Source: Bacillus sp. (in: firmicutes) (GTDB lineage Bacteria; Bacillota; Bacilli; Bacillales; JACDOC01). Taken from it: a stretch of 64,000 nucleotides of DNA. The number at the start of each line of letters is the position of its first letter. The stretch's first letter is position 1. This document shows positions 17,180-30,000 of this stretch, piece by piece. The stretch lies in the NCBI GenBank assembly GCA_017656295.1, contig JACDOC010000002.1, positions 186,001 through 250,000 of the forward strand. The letters are read 5' to 3'. The position numbers were made by a program, and so were the translations under genes. A model generated the notes under the pieces. The model worked only from the letters and a program-made list of their open reading frames with translations. It was not told the DNA's origin and made no database searches.

Positions 17180-17763
17180 GGGACGTACAAATGATGCCAT
17201 TACTTATTACGATACTTTTTTTATTACAGGGCATTTCCCTTTTTGCCATTATCTTATTATATCTGCGCCAATACCGCCTTCTTCAATTAGAAGAAATGCA
17301 GAAAAAAGCGTTAAAAGAAATAGAAGAGGTTTTTTCTTCCTATTTGCTTGAATTAAAAGAAGAAAACGATCGGTTGATGAAAGGTTTGGAAAGTCTAGAT
17401 TATTCACCTTCCGAACCAGAATTACAAACGCCCCAAAACCATTTGATTGAAACGAATACCCATCAATCAAGGGAAAAGGTCCAACCGATTCCTTCCATCC
17501 CGAAAGCTTCTATGCATAAAGCGATTGAACGATACCGGGCGAATGGCTTAACAACCCATGATCAAGAGGTCGACATAGCTCAACATGATGGGGATACAAA
17601 CCAAATGCTTCGTGATGAGGTACAAATCAACGAAATGGATGTTTACGCCATTGAAGTAATAAAATTAAAAAATAAAGGTTTAACAGTGGACGAAATTGCA
17701 CAAATTTTAAATAAAGGAAAAACCGAAGTGGAGCTTCTATTGAAATTTCGTCAAAATCATTAA
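17176..17763 (+). CDS. swrB: swarming motility protein SwrB
   Basis: This 195-residue protein fits SwrB (YlxL), which activates flagellar type III export during basal body assembly. It has one N-terminal membrane segment (about residues 5-28, LLITILFLLQGISLFAIILL), a charged coiled-coil-like region (about 33-75), a poorly conserved linker, and a C-terminal helix-turn-helix-like module (LKNKGLTVDEIAQILNKGKT). Sequence conservation of SwrB is low, so the call rests on this architecture and on its position after sigD. ATG 17176 overlaps the previous stop; ATGs at 17191 and 17194 are alternatives. Confidence 0.8.
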   Translation: MRDVQMMPLLITILFLLQGISLFAIILLYLRQYRLLQLEEMQKKALKEIEEVFSSYLLELKEENDRLMKGLESLDYSPSEPELQTPQNHLIETNTHQSREKVQPIPSIPKASMHKAIERYRANGLTTHDQEVDIAQHDGDTNQMLRDEVQINEMDVYAIEVIKLKNKGLTVDEIAQILNKGKTEVELLLKFRQNH

Positions 17764-17770
17764 CTATTTC

Positions 17771-17799
17771 TTGATTGACCTTTTTGATTGTGCTATAGT
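17771..17799 (+). promoter_or_regulatory. SigA-type promoter of rpsB
   Basis: TTGATT (17771-17776) and TATAGT (17794-17799) are separated by 17 bases. The -35 box begins only 8 bases after the swrB stop, and no terminator lies between them. Transcription would start near 17806, giving a leader of about 110 bases before rpsB. Confidence 0.75.
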
Positions 17800-17820
17800 A
17801 TTTCATGGTGTGAATACACA

Positions 17821-17890
17821 CGCTTAATGATTTAAACAGACGGTGCTATTTTTTAAAATAGTCTCTGTTTAAAGATGAATTAAGCGGAGG
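17821..17890 (+). promoter_or_regulatory. structured rpsB leader with three nested stems
   Basis: Three stems nest in the 5' leader. CGCTTAAT (17821-17828) pairs with ATTAAGCG (17879-17886); TTTAAACAGA (17831-17840) pairs with TCTGTTTAAA (17864-17873); CTATTTT (17846-17852) pairs with AAAATAG (17855-17861). All are perfect matches. There is no T-run after the outer stem, so it is not an intrinsic terminator. The position suggests autoregulation by ribosomal protein S2, which is an inference. Confidence 0.6.
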
Positions 17891-17905
17891 AAATAAAACC
17901 ATTAG

Positions 17906-18625
<720 letters not shown>

Positions 18626-18630
18626 TGTTA

Positions 18631-18670
18631 AAAAGGTGATAAGAGGGAGACACCCTTATCACCTTTTTTT
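18631..18670 (+). terminator. intrinsic terminator between rpsB and tsf
   Basis: AAAAGGTGATAAG (18631-18643) pairs with CTTATCACCTTTT (18655 onward), and a run of seven T follows the stem. With no clear promoter between it and tsf, it probably acts as a partial terminator that sets the ratio of S2 to EF-Ts. Confidence 0.9.
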
Positions 18671-18715
18671 AAGAATTACTTTTCCATACATATGAATGAT
18701 GAAGGAGGAACTTAA

Positions 18716-19600
18716 ATGGCAATTACTGCGCAAATGGTTAAAGAACTTCGTGAAAAAACTGGCGCTGGTATGATGGATTGTAAAAAAGCATTAACTGAAA
18801 CAAACGGAGATATGGAAAAAGCAATCGACTATCTTCGTGAAAAAGGAATTGCAAAAGCAGCGAAAAAAGCTGACCGTATCGCGGCTGAAGGTACTACTTA
18901 CATCTTAACAGAAGGTAACGAAGCAGTTATCCTTGAAGTAAACTCTGAAACAGACTTCGTTGCGAAAAACGAAAACTTCCAAAACCTTGTTAAAGAGCTT
19001 GCTGCTCACCTACTTAAAAACAAGCCTGCAACATTAGAAGTAGCGCTTGAACAATCAATGGAAAATGGTGAAAAAGTTGCTGACTACATCAATGCAGCAA
19101 TCGCGAAAATCGGTGAAAAAATTACGCTTCGTCGCTTTGAAATCAAAACAAAAACAGATAACGATGCGTTTGGTGCATACTTACACATGGGCGGACGTAT
19201 TGCAGTTTTAACTGTGCTTGAAGGTACAACTGATGAAGAAGTAGCAAAAGATGTCGCTATGCATGCTGCTGCGTTAAATCCTAAGTACGTTTCTCGCGAC
19301 CAAGTATCCCAAGAAGAAATTGAGCGTGAGCGTCAAGTATTAAAACAACAAGCACTAAACGAAGGTAAACCAGAACATATCGTTGAAAAAATGGTAGAAG
19401 GTCGTCTTGGTAAATTCTTCGAAGATATTTGCTTACTTGACCAAGCGTTCGTTAAAAATCCTGACCAAAAAGTACGTCAATTTGTAGAGTCTAAAGGCGC
19501 TACTGTAAAAGAATTTGTTCGTTACGAAGTAGGCGAAGGTATGGAAAAACGTCAAGACAACTTCGCTGAAGAAGTAATGAACCAAGTAAAAGGTAACTAA
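18716..19600 (+). CDS. tsf: elongation factor Ts
   Basis: EF-Ts (294 residues) exchanges GDP for GTP on EF-Tu. The N-terminal UBA-like domain reads [16 protein letters not shown], and the dimerisation core contains the [15 protein letters not shown] motif that touches the EF-Tu nucleotide site. AAGGAGG precedes ATG 18716. The gene shows the same strong codon bias as rpsB. Terminators lie on both sides. Confidence 0.99.
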   Translation: MAITAQMVKELREKTGAGMMDCKKALTETNGDMEKAIDYLREKGIAKAAKKADRIAAEGTTYILTEGNEAVILEVNSETDFVAKNENFQNLVKELAAHLLKNKPATLEVALEQSMENGEKVADYINAAIAKIGEKITLRRFEIKTKTDNDAFGAYLHMGGRIAVLTVLEGTTDEEVAKDVAMHAAALNPKYVSRDQVSQEEIERERQVLKQQALNEGKPEHIVEKMVEGRLGKFFEDICLLDQAFVKNPDQKVRQFVESKGATVKEFVRYEVGEGMEKRQDNFAEEVMNQVKGN

Positions 19601-19616
19601 TCGATAGCTGCTTTAC

Positions 19617-19648
19617 AAAATAGGGAACACATTGTGTTCCCTATTTTT
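19617..19648 (+). terminator. intrinsic terminator after tsf
   Basis: A perfect 14-bp stem, AAAATAGGGAACAC (19617-19630) with GTGTTCCCTATTTT (19634-19647), closes a 3-base loop and ends in a T-run. The symmetric A and T ends could also stop transcription from the opposite strand. Confidence 0.9.
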
Positions 19649-19666
19649 CAAGCAAATGACTTTTAA

Positions 19667-20412
<746 letters not shown>

Positions 20413-20413
<1 letters not shown>

Positions 20414-20970
20414 TGACAAATCAAGTACTCTCTTCGGCAAAAGAAAAAATGACAAAAGCAGTTCAAGCGTTTTCTCGTGAATTAGCTAGTATTCGCGCAG
20501 GTCGTGCAAACGCATCTTTATTAGATAAAATCACAGTTGACTATTACGGGGTTCCAACACCGATTAATCAATTAGCTTCTATTACAGTACCAGAAGCTCG
20601 CCTACTTGTTATTCAACCGTATGATAAGTCTGTAGTAGGTGAAGTGGAAAAGGCGATTTTAAAATCCGATTTAGGCTTAACTCCAACAAGTGATGGTTCC
20701 TTAATCCGCATCACCATCCCTGCGTTAACTGAAGAACGCCGTAAAGAACTTGTGAAAGTTGTAAAGAAAGAATCTGAAGAGGCAAAAGTAGCTGTGCGTA
20801 ACATTCGCCGTGACGCAAACGACGAACTGAAAAAGCTTGAAAAGAATGGTGAAATTACTGAAGACGAATTACGTGGGTACACTGAAGATGTTCAAAAATT
20901 AACCGATGATTTTATCAATCAAATTGATAAGCTCACGAAAGAAAAAGAAAAAGAAATTATGGAAGTGTAA
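20413..20970 (+). CDS. frr: ribosome recycling factor
   Basis: RRF (185 residues) splits post-termination ribosomes together with EF-G. The sequence has the two-domain RRF pattern, with [13 protein letters not shown] and the long C-terminal helices ([17 protein letters not shown]). The start overlaps pyrH by one base, with AGGAGG 8 bases upstream inside the pyrH end. A terminator follows directly. Confidence 0.98.
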
Positions 20971-20973
20971 CAT

Positions 20974-21002
20974 AAAAACCCTCTATTTCAGGGGGTTTTT
21001 TT
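20974..21002 (+). terminator. intrinsic terminator after frr
   Basis: AAAAACCC pairs with GGGTTTTT around CTCTATTTCAGG, followed by a seven-T run. It separates pyrH-frr from the uppS group. Confidence 0.9.
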
Positions 21003-21107
21003 ACTCATTCCAATGACATACGCATTACATATGATCGTTTGTGCTCATTTCCTTCCATACGGTTCATGGAAAAGATACACGAAAAAGAAGATATCAATCC
21101 ACATTTT

Positions 21108-21116
21108 TGGTATGAT
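21108..21116 (+). promoter_or_regulatory. possible extended -10 promoter of uppS
   Basis: TGGTATGAT is an extended -10 motif (TGnTATGAT). No good -35 box sits 16-18 bases upstream. It lies about 60 bases before the uppS start and after the frr terminator, where a promoter is needed. Confidence 0.45.
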
Positions 21117-21177
21117 AGAAAGTGCGAAACATTGATGCACTATTAAACATGAGGAAATCATGTGGAGGACTTGTTTT

Positions 21178-21960
21178 ATGTTAAATAAATTATTCAAATC
21201 ACAATCGGACCATCAAACAATGGAAGAACGGATAAAAGTCATTCAAAATAATGGAGTACCTGCTCATATCGCCATTATTATGGATGGCAATGGCCGTTGG
21301 GCAAAAAAAAGGGCACTGCCAAGAGTAGCGGGTCATCATGAAGGGATGAAAGTTGTCCGTAAAATTACCCGCTTGGCGAACAAATTAGGTGTGAAAGTTT
21401 TAACCTTATACGCCTTTTCAACAGAAAATTGGAAACGACCAAAATCCGAAGTTGATTATTTAATGAAACTTCCCGAAGAATTTTTAGGAACGTTTTTACC
21501 AGAGTTAGTCGATGAAAATGTAAAAGTTCAAATGATAGGCGATCGGACGAATCTTCCTAGCCATACGATTGCTGCAATAGACAAAGCGATTCATGATACA
21601 AAAAATAATACCGGACTTATTTTAAATTTCGCGTTAAACTATGGGAGTCGTGCGGAAATACTTCATGCCGTTCAACACGTCTTAAAAGATATAAATAATG
21701 GCATACTAAAAGAAGAAGACTTGTCCGAACAACTTTTTTCAAATTATTTAATGACCCACGACTTACCAGACCCGGATTTATTAATTCGAACGAGTGGCGA
21801 AATTCGTCTAAGTAATTTTATGCTTTGGCAGTTAGCCTATACGGAATTTTGGTTTACGAATGTGTTGTGGCCTGATTTCAAAGAAGTGCATTTATTAGAA
21901 GCGATTGAAGCATTCCAATCTCGTTCTCGTCGGTTTGGTGGTCTACAAAGTGAGGAATGA
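21178..21960 (+). CDS. uppS: undecaprenyl diphosphate synthase
   Basis: UppS (260 residues) is the cis-prenyltransferase that makes C55 lipid carrier for cell wall synthesis. The catalytic MDGNGRWAKKR motif (Asp, Gly-Asn-Gly, Arg, Trp) and the RTSGEIRLSNFMLWQ/TEFWF substrate region are intact. I use ATG 21178, 9 bases after GGAGG, which gives the B. subtilis length; an ATG at 21160 is in frame but covers the ribosome site. It is followed after three bases by cdsA. Confidence 0.97.
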   Translation: MLNKLFKSQSDHQTMEERIKVIQNNGVPAHIAIIMDGNGRWAKKRALPRVAGHHEGMKVVRKITRLANKLGVKVLTLYAFSTENWKRPKSEVDYLMKLPEEFLGTFLPELVDENVKVQMIGDRTNLPSHTIAAIDKAIHDTKNNTGLILNFALNYGSRAEILHAVQHVLKDINNGILKEEDLSEQLFSNYLMTHDLPDPDLLIRTSGEIRLSNFMLWQLAYTEFWFTNVLWPDFKEVHLLEAIEAFQSRSRRFGGLQSEE

Positions 21961-21963
21961 TGA

Positions 21964-22752
21964 ATGAAACAAAGGATTATTACTGCCGTTGTTGCGGCGG
22001 GTATCTTTTTACCCATTGTCGTTTACGGTCAATTTCCGCTAGTATTACTCATTTATTTAATCGCTACAATCGGATTACATGAATTACTCCGAATGAGAAA
22101 ATTATCTATTTTTTCAATCCCAGGGGCTATTTCTATTTTTCTCTTGTGGATTTTTTTACTACCAAAAGAATATATCCATCTACTTGAACAATTTCGATAT
22201 AGTAAAATAGAAGTTGCATTAATGGGGGTTCTGTTGTTTTTAACATATACGGTTATTTCCAAAAACCGATTTACGTTCGATGATGTCGCCTATTCCATGC
22301 TTTCTGCTTTATATGTAGGCATTGGCTTTTACTATTTTATCGAAACGAGAATCGAAGGACTTACATATATCTTTTTTGCCTTATTTATTATTTGGGCAAC
22401 GGATTCCGGAGCTTATTTTGTTGGAAGAGCCTTTGGCAAACATAAACTTTGGCCAGAAATAAGTCCGAAAAAAACTGTTGAAGGATCTATTGGTGGAATT
22501 TTATCAGCTTTGCTGATAGCATTTATCTTCTCTATGTTTAGCGATTGGAACGTTCCTGCACTTCAGTTATATGGAACTACTGCTATTCTAAGTATATTTG
22601 GTCAAATCGGTGATCTTGTCGAATCAGCTTTAAAGCGTCATTATGGGGTAAAAGACTCCGGGAATTTATTACCTGGACATGGGGGGATTTTAGACCGATT
22701 TGACAGCTTATTATTTGTGTTACCAATTATGCATTTTATGCATTTTGTATAA
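21964..22752 (+). CDS. cdsA: phosphatidate cytidylyltransferase
   Basis: CdsA (262 residues) makes CDP-diacylglycerol from phosphatidic acid and CTP, the branch point for phospholipids. It is a polytopic membrane protein with about seven hydrophobic segments, and the C-terminal signature includes GDLVESALKRHYGVKDSGN and PGHGGILDRFDS. It is tightly linked to uppS and dxr. Confidence 0.96.
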   Translation: MKQRIITAVVAAGIFLPIVVYGQFPLVLLIYLIATIGLHELLRMRKLSIFSIPGAISIFLLWIFLLPKEYIHLLEQFRYSKIEVALMGVLLFLTYTVISKNRFTFDDVAYSMLSALYVGIGFYYFIETRIEGLTYIFFALFIIWATDSGAYFVGRAFGKHKLWPEISPKKTVEGSIGGILSALLIAFIFSMFSDWNVPALQLYGTTAILSIFGQIGDLVESALKRHYGVKDSGNLLPGHGGILDRFDSLLFVLPIMHFMHFV

Positions 22753-22770
22753 GAACGGGGGATTAGAAGG

Positions 22771-23925
22771 TTGAAGTCGATCAGTTTACTTGGGGCGTCA
22801 GGTTCGATTGGTACCCAAACGTTAAATATTTTAGACCAACACCCAGATCAATTTCGTCTTGTTGCTTGTACGGTTGGAAAAAATATTGACAAAGTAAGGG
22901 AAATTATAGAAAAATATTCTCCAAAACTAGTTTCCGTCCAAAAAAAAGAAGATGCGGAGCAGTTAAAATTGGAATATGACGGAAAAGTGACAATATTATA
23001 TGGAGAAGAAGGACTTGTCGAAGCGGCAGTTCATCCAGAAGCTGAAATGGTCGTAAATGCGGTCATTGGTAGTGTTGGTCTATATCCAACTTTACAAGCT
23101 ATTAAAGAAAAGAAGACGATTGCACTGGCCAACAAAGAAACACTGGTTACCGCAGGTCATATAGTAATGGAGGAAGCAAAAAATCATGGTGTTTCCATCT
23201 TGCCTGTTGATAGTGAGCATTCGGCCATTTTTCAATGCTTACAGGGAGAAAAAGAAAAAAACATTGAACGTCTCGTGTTAACTGCATCGGGTGGTAGCTT
23301 CCGCGACCGGACGAGAGAACAATTAAAAGGGGTTTCCGTGGATGAAGCCCTTAATCATCCAAATTGGTCGATGGGAGCTAAAATTACCATTGACTCGGCT
23401 ACTATGATGAACAAAGGATTAGAAGTTATTGAAGCCCATTGGTTATTTCATTTACCATACGAACAAATTGATGTGATTTTACATCGAGAGAGCATTATTC
23501 ATTCAATGGTCGAATTTCATGACAGTAGCGTCATTGCTCAATTAGGAACACCTGATATGCGTGTACCCATTATGTATGCGTTAAGTTATCCAGATCGTCT
23601 TCCGCTCCCGCAAGCGAGCAGGTTATCGTTAACTGAAATTGGCCAATTACACTTTGAAAAAATGGATATGAATCGATTCCGCTGCTTACAGTTTGCATAT
23701 GAGGCTGGAAGACAAGGAGGCACGTTCCCTACCGTTCTTAATGCGGCGAATGAAGTAGCAGTCGCGGCCTTTTTAGAACGGAAAATTGAATTTTTACAAA
23801 TTGAAGATCTCATTGAACAAGCCTTATCTCGTCATGAAAGCATCGAACACCCAGATTTAACGACGATTCAAGAAGTCGATAAAGAAACGAGAAACTATGT
23901 ACAAACACTTTTATCCCATACTTAA
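22771..23925 (+). CDS. dxr: 1-deoxy-D-xylulose 5-phosphate reductoisomerase
   Basis: Dxr (384 residues) converts DXP to MEP with NADPH, the first committed step of isoprenoid synthesis that ultimately supplies UppS. The Rossmann motif [12 protein letters not shown] opens the protein; [22 protein letters not shown] and SMVEFHDSS carry metal and substrate residues. The start is TTG 22771, with GGGGGATTAGAAGG upstream. Length is normal. Confidence 0.97.
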   Translation: MKSISLLGASGSIGTQTLNILDQHPDQFRLVACTVGKNIDKVREIIEKYSPKLVSVQKKEDAEQLKLEYDGKVTILYGEEGLVEAAVHPEAEMVVNAVIGSVGLYPTLQAIKEKKTIALANKETLVTAGHIVMEEAKNHGVSILPVDSEHSAIFQCLQGEKEKNIERLVLTASGGSFRDRTREQLKGVSVDEALNHPNWSMGAKITIDSATMMNKGLEVIEAHWLFHLPYEQIDVILHRESIIHSMVEFHDSSVIAQLGTPDMRVPIMYALSYPDRLPLPQASRLSLTEIGQLHFEKMDMNRFRCLQFAYEAGRQGGTFPTVLNAANEVAVAAFLERKIEFLQIEDLIEQALSRHESIEHPDLTTIQEVDKETRNYVQTLLSHT

Positions 23926-23959
23926 CGGGATTAAGTTTATAAAAAAGGTGGTTTTTCTT

Positions 23960-25225
23960 TTGAGCTTAAGTACAGTTATTGCGTTTATGTTTATTTTTGG
24001 TTCCATCGTCTTTTTTCACGAGTTAGGACATTTTGTTTTTGCGAAACGAGCTGGCATTTTGTGTCGTGAATTTGCGATTGGATTTGGTCCGAAAGTGTTT
24101 TCTTATAAGAAAGGTGAAACTATTTACACCATTCGTTTACTACCGATTGGGGGATTTGTCCGTATGGCCGGAGAAGACCCTGAAATGGTAGACTTAAAAC
24201 CCGGACAACGAATCGCAATCGAGCTTGATGACCACGATCGAGTTCGAAAAATTATCCTAAATCAAAAAGATCGGTATACAAATGTTCGTATCGTTGAAGT
24301 GGAATCGGCTGATTTAGAGCACGATTTAATTATTCGTGGTTATGAAGACGGAGACGATGAACACCTTCAATCTTTTTCTATTCACCGTGAAGCTGTTATT
24401 GTAGACCAAGGGCAAGAAACGCAAATCGCCCCTTGGGATCGTCAGTTTGCGTCTAAAACTCTTGGTCAACGAGCCATGGCTATTTTTGCTGGGCCGATGA
24501 TGAACTTTGTGTTAGCGATTCTCATCTTTATTATTATCGGTATTTTTCAAGGGGTTCCAACGAATGACCCTCGTCTAGGTGCCCTTACCGATGATGGTGC
24601 AGCCATAGAAGCAGGACTTAAAGAGGGAGATGTGGTCTTAAGTATAGATGGCTCTGAAGTGTCCACATGGGAAGACGTCGTCGAAATTATTCGACGCCAT
24701 CCTGGTGAAGAGCTGGTATTTACTGTTGATCGAAACGGTGAATTGTTAGAAATACCGGTTACGCCGAAAGTCCATGAAATTGAAGGAGAAAAAATTGGCT
24801 TAATCGGGGTGTACAGCCCAGTAGAAAAATCACCAACAAAAATCGTTACATACGGTTTTGAAGAAACCTACTTATGGACGAAGGAAATTATTATTTTGTT
24901 AGGAAAACTATTGACCGGTCAATTTTCAATTGACATGCTGTCCGGACCTGTAGGCATTTATGTTTCCACTGAAACGGTAGCCAAATCAGGTATTTACTAT
25001 TTGTTAAAATGGACGGCTATTTTAAGCATTAATTTAGGAATTATGAATTTACTACCAATTCCAGCGTTAGACGGAGGAAGATTACTCTTCTTCGCTGTTG
25101 AAGCAGTTCGAGGCAAACCGATTGATCGCCAGAAAGAAGGAATGGTGCATTTTATCGGTTTAGCCTTACTGATGCTGCTTATGCTCGTCGTGACTTGGAA
25201 CGATATTCAACGATTCTTTTTATAA
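23960..25225 (+). CDS. rasP: site-2 membrane protease RasP
   Basis: RasP (RseP/YluC, 421 residues) is the intramembrane zinc protease that cleaves anti-sigma factors such as RsiW and clears signal peptides. HEXXH is present as H20-E21-L-G-H24 in the first membrane helix, the third ligand region is NLLPIPALDGGRLL, and a PDZ domain lies at about residues 185-265. I choose TTG 23960, 8-9 bases after AAAAGGTGG, because it gives the family N-terminus; a longer reading from 23897 overlaps dxr. GTG 23948 is a less likely alternative. Confidence 0.95.
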   Translation: MSLSTVIAFMFIFGSIVFFHELGHFVFAKRAGILCREFAIGFGPKVFSYKKGETIYTIRLLPIGGFVRMAGEDPEMVDLKPGQRIAIELDDHDRVRKIILNQKDRYTNVRIVEVESADLEHDLIIRGYEDGDDEHLQSFSIHREAVIVDQGQETQIAPWDRQFASKTLGQRAMAIFAGPMMNFVLAILIFIIIGIFQGVPTNDPRLGALTDDGAAIEAGLKEGDVVLSIDGSEVSTWEDVVEIIRRHPGEELVFTVDRNGELLEIPVTPKVHEIEGEKIGLIGVYSPVEKSPTKIVTYGFEETYLWTKEIIILLGKLLTGQFSIDMLSGPVGIYVSTETVAKSGIYYLLKWTAILSINLGIMNLLPIPALDGGRLLFFAVEAVRGKPIDRQKEGMVHFIGLALLMLLMLVVTWNDIQRFFL

Positions 25226-25249
25226 TTTGTAGAAAAGGTGTGAGAATAG

Positions 25250-26953
<1,704 letters not shown>

Positions 26954-26961
26954 TCGAACGA

Positions 26962-26992
26962 ATTATCGGGGGAAACCCCGATAATTTTTTTC
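26962..26992 (+). terminator. intrinsic terminator after proS
   Basis: ATTATCGGGG pairs with CCCCGATAAT around GAAA, followed by a run of T. It separates proS from polC, which has its own promoter. Confidence 0.92.
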
Positions 26993-27016
26993 CACATGAT
27001 GGATGATGGATGTACG

Positions 27017-27045
27017 TTGAAATGTGTCGAACGATTATCTAATAT
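27017..27045 (+). promoter_or_regulatory. SigA-type promoter of polC
   Basis: TTGAAA (27017-27022) and TAATAT (27040-27045) are 17 bases apart, directly after the proS terminator and about 40 bases before the polC start. Confidence 0.7.
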
Positions 27046-27085
27046 GATAAGAGAAAAAAAGATTTATTGGATGGGAGAGGAAAGT

Positions 27086-30000
27086 ATGAACGAAAATCCC
27101 GCCGGAAAAAAAGAACGATTTCAAATATTGCTCCAACAAATCGGATTAACCGATGACGATTATATGCCGTATTTTCAACAAGCACTTATTGAAAAATTAT
27201 CTGTTTCGAAACAGCGAAAAAAATGGCACTTTTATTTCTCTTTCCAACAGATCTTACCGTTTCGGGTATGGCAACAATTTTATCAACAGTTAACGAAAAG
27301 CTTTTCCCACATTGCATCCATCGATATGACGATCAATGTTTTACATCCTGAAGTAACGGAACAATTAGTACACGATTATTGGAAATATTGTGTTCAACAA
27401 CTTGATGGAATTTCACCGCCCATCTTAACTTTGTTAAACGAGCAATATCCAACGTTGCAAGGTCAAAAAGTCATTGTTAACGTCAACAACGAATTAGAGG
27501 GAATGCAAATTAAAAATAAATATAGCTCGATGATTCTATCGGTTTTTGAAAAAGTAGGCTTCCCTCGATTATCGATACAAACAGAAATTGTTTCAACAGA
27601 ACCATCGGAACAATATCACCAGTTTTTAGAACAGAAGAGAAAAGAAGACGAAGAACGGGCGAAACAAGCTTTACTTGAAATGCAAAAACGAGAGAAAGCA
27701 CAAAAAGATACGAAGGATGAAGCACAAGAAGATCATGGACCACTGATGATCGGTTACACCATTAAAGACGATAGTGAATTCAAGAAATTAGAAGAGATTG
27801 TTGATGAAGAACGACGCATTGCGATTGAAGGATATGTGTTTGAAGCAGAAACGAAAGAATTGCGAAGCGGTCGAACATTATTAACATTTAAAATTACCGA
27901 CTATACCGATTCCATTTTAGTGAAAATGTTCTCTCGGGATAAAGAGGACGCAGCGTTGTTAAATAAAGTGAAAAAAGGAATGTGGCTACGGGTTCGCGGT
28001 AGTGTGCAAAACGATACCTTTGTCCGTGATTTAGTGATGATTGCCAACGATATTAATGAAGTGAAACCGGTTGAACGAGAGGACACCGCTCCAGAAGGGG
28101 AAAAACGCGTGGAACTACATTTGCACACACCGATGAGCCAAATGGATGCAGTTACTTCTGTAAGTGATTTAATTGCCCAAGCCAAAAAATGGGGACATCG
28201 GGCAATTGCCGTTACCGATCATGCAGTGGTGCAATCATTTCCAGAAGCGTATAGTGCAAGTAAAAAACACGATATGAAAGTGTTGTATGGGGTAGAAGCA
28301 AACCTTGTCGATGATGGGGTTCCGATTGCCTATAATGACCAACATCGGTTGCTCGCTGAAGATACGTTTGTCGTTTTCGACGTAGAAACGACCGGTTTAA
28401 GTGCAGTATATGACACGATTATTGAATTAGCTGCCGTCAAAGTTCGAAACGGAGAAATTGTCGACCGATTTGAATCGTTTGCGAATCCGCACCAGCCATT
28501 GTCTGCAACGACCATTGAATTAACCGGTATTACCGACGATATGGTGAAAGATGCGCCAGACGTGGAAGAAGTGCTACACCGTTTCTATGAATGGACAGGC
28601 GATGCGATTTTAGTAGCACATAACGCTTCCTTTGACATGGGCTTTTTAAATGTCGGCTATCAAAACATTGGTCTCGGTAAAGCGACAAACCCAGTAATCG
28701 ATACATTGGAACTTGCCCGCTTTTTATATCCTGAATTAAAAAATCACCGACTCAATACATTGGCGAAAAAATTTGATGTCGAATTAACCCAACACCACCG
28801 GGCGATTTATGATGCGGAGGCAACGGGCTATTTGCTTATTAAAATGTTAAAAGATGCAAAAGAAAAAGGAATTCAATACCATGATGACTTTAATAAATAC
28901 ATGGGTAAAGGTGACGCCTATAAACGCGCCCGTCCATTCCATTGTATCTTGCTTGCTAAAAATGAAGTTGGGTTGAAAAATTTATTTAAACTCGTTTCAT
29001 ACGCTCATATAAACTACTTTTACCGTGTACCAAGAATTCCAAGGTCCGTTCTTCAAAAGCATCGGGAAGGAATTATTGTTGGCTCTGGATGCGATAAAGG
29101 GGAAGTCTTTGAGGCAATGATGCAAAAAGCACCAGAAGAAGTCGTTGACATTGCCCGCTTTTACGATTATTTAGAAGTTCATCCAAAAGAAGTTTACGCC
29201 CCATTAATCGAAATGGAACTGGTAAAAGATGAGCAACAACTAGAAGAAATCATTCGTAACATCGTGCAGCTCGGTGATGAGCTTCATATTCCAGTTGTCG
29301 CCACAGGTAACGTTCATTACCTACATCCAACAGATAAAATTTATCGAAAAATTTTAGTCAGTTCCCAAGGGGGAGCAAACCCTCTTAACCGACACCAATT
29401 ACCGGATGTCCATTTCCGGACAACGAATGAAATGTTAGATGCTTTTTCGTTCCTAGGTCAAGAAAAAGCAAAAGAAATTGTGGTTACCAATACGAACAAA
29501 ATTGCAGACATGATTGACGTCATTAAACCAATCAAAGACGATTTGTACACGCCAAAAATAGAAGGTGCTGACGAAGAGATTCGCCGCATGAGTTATGAAC
29601 GAGCGAAAAGTATATACGGGGATCCGTTACCTGAAATTGTTGAAGCCCGGTTAGAAAAAGAATTGAATAGTATTATCGGACACGGGTTTGCCGTCATTTA
29701 TTTAATTTCTCATAAACTTGTAAAAAAATCGCTAGATGACGGATATCTTGTTGGTTCTCGCGGTTCGGTAGGGTCTTCATTTGTGGCAACCATGACCGAG
29801 ATTACGGAAGTGAACCCATTACCACCACACTATGTCTGTCCAAACTGTAAACATTCCGAGTTTTTCAATGACGGTTCTGTTGGTTCGGGATTCGATTTAC
29901 CAGATAAAAACTGTCCACAATGTGGAGCAAAATATAAAAAGGATGGGCATGATATTCCTTTCGAAACATTCCTAGGCTTTAAAGGGGACAAAGTTCCTGA

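Noticed and set aside
17821-17886. rpsB leader stems as the missing fla/che terminator
   Set aside because: The stems lie downstream of the rpsB promoter and lack a terminal T-run.
27510-28515. Minus-strand frames inside polC
   Set aside because: They are short antisense shadows with no start signals; polC is intact through this region.
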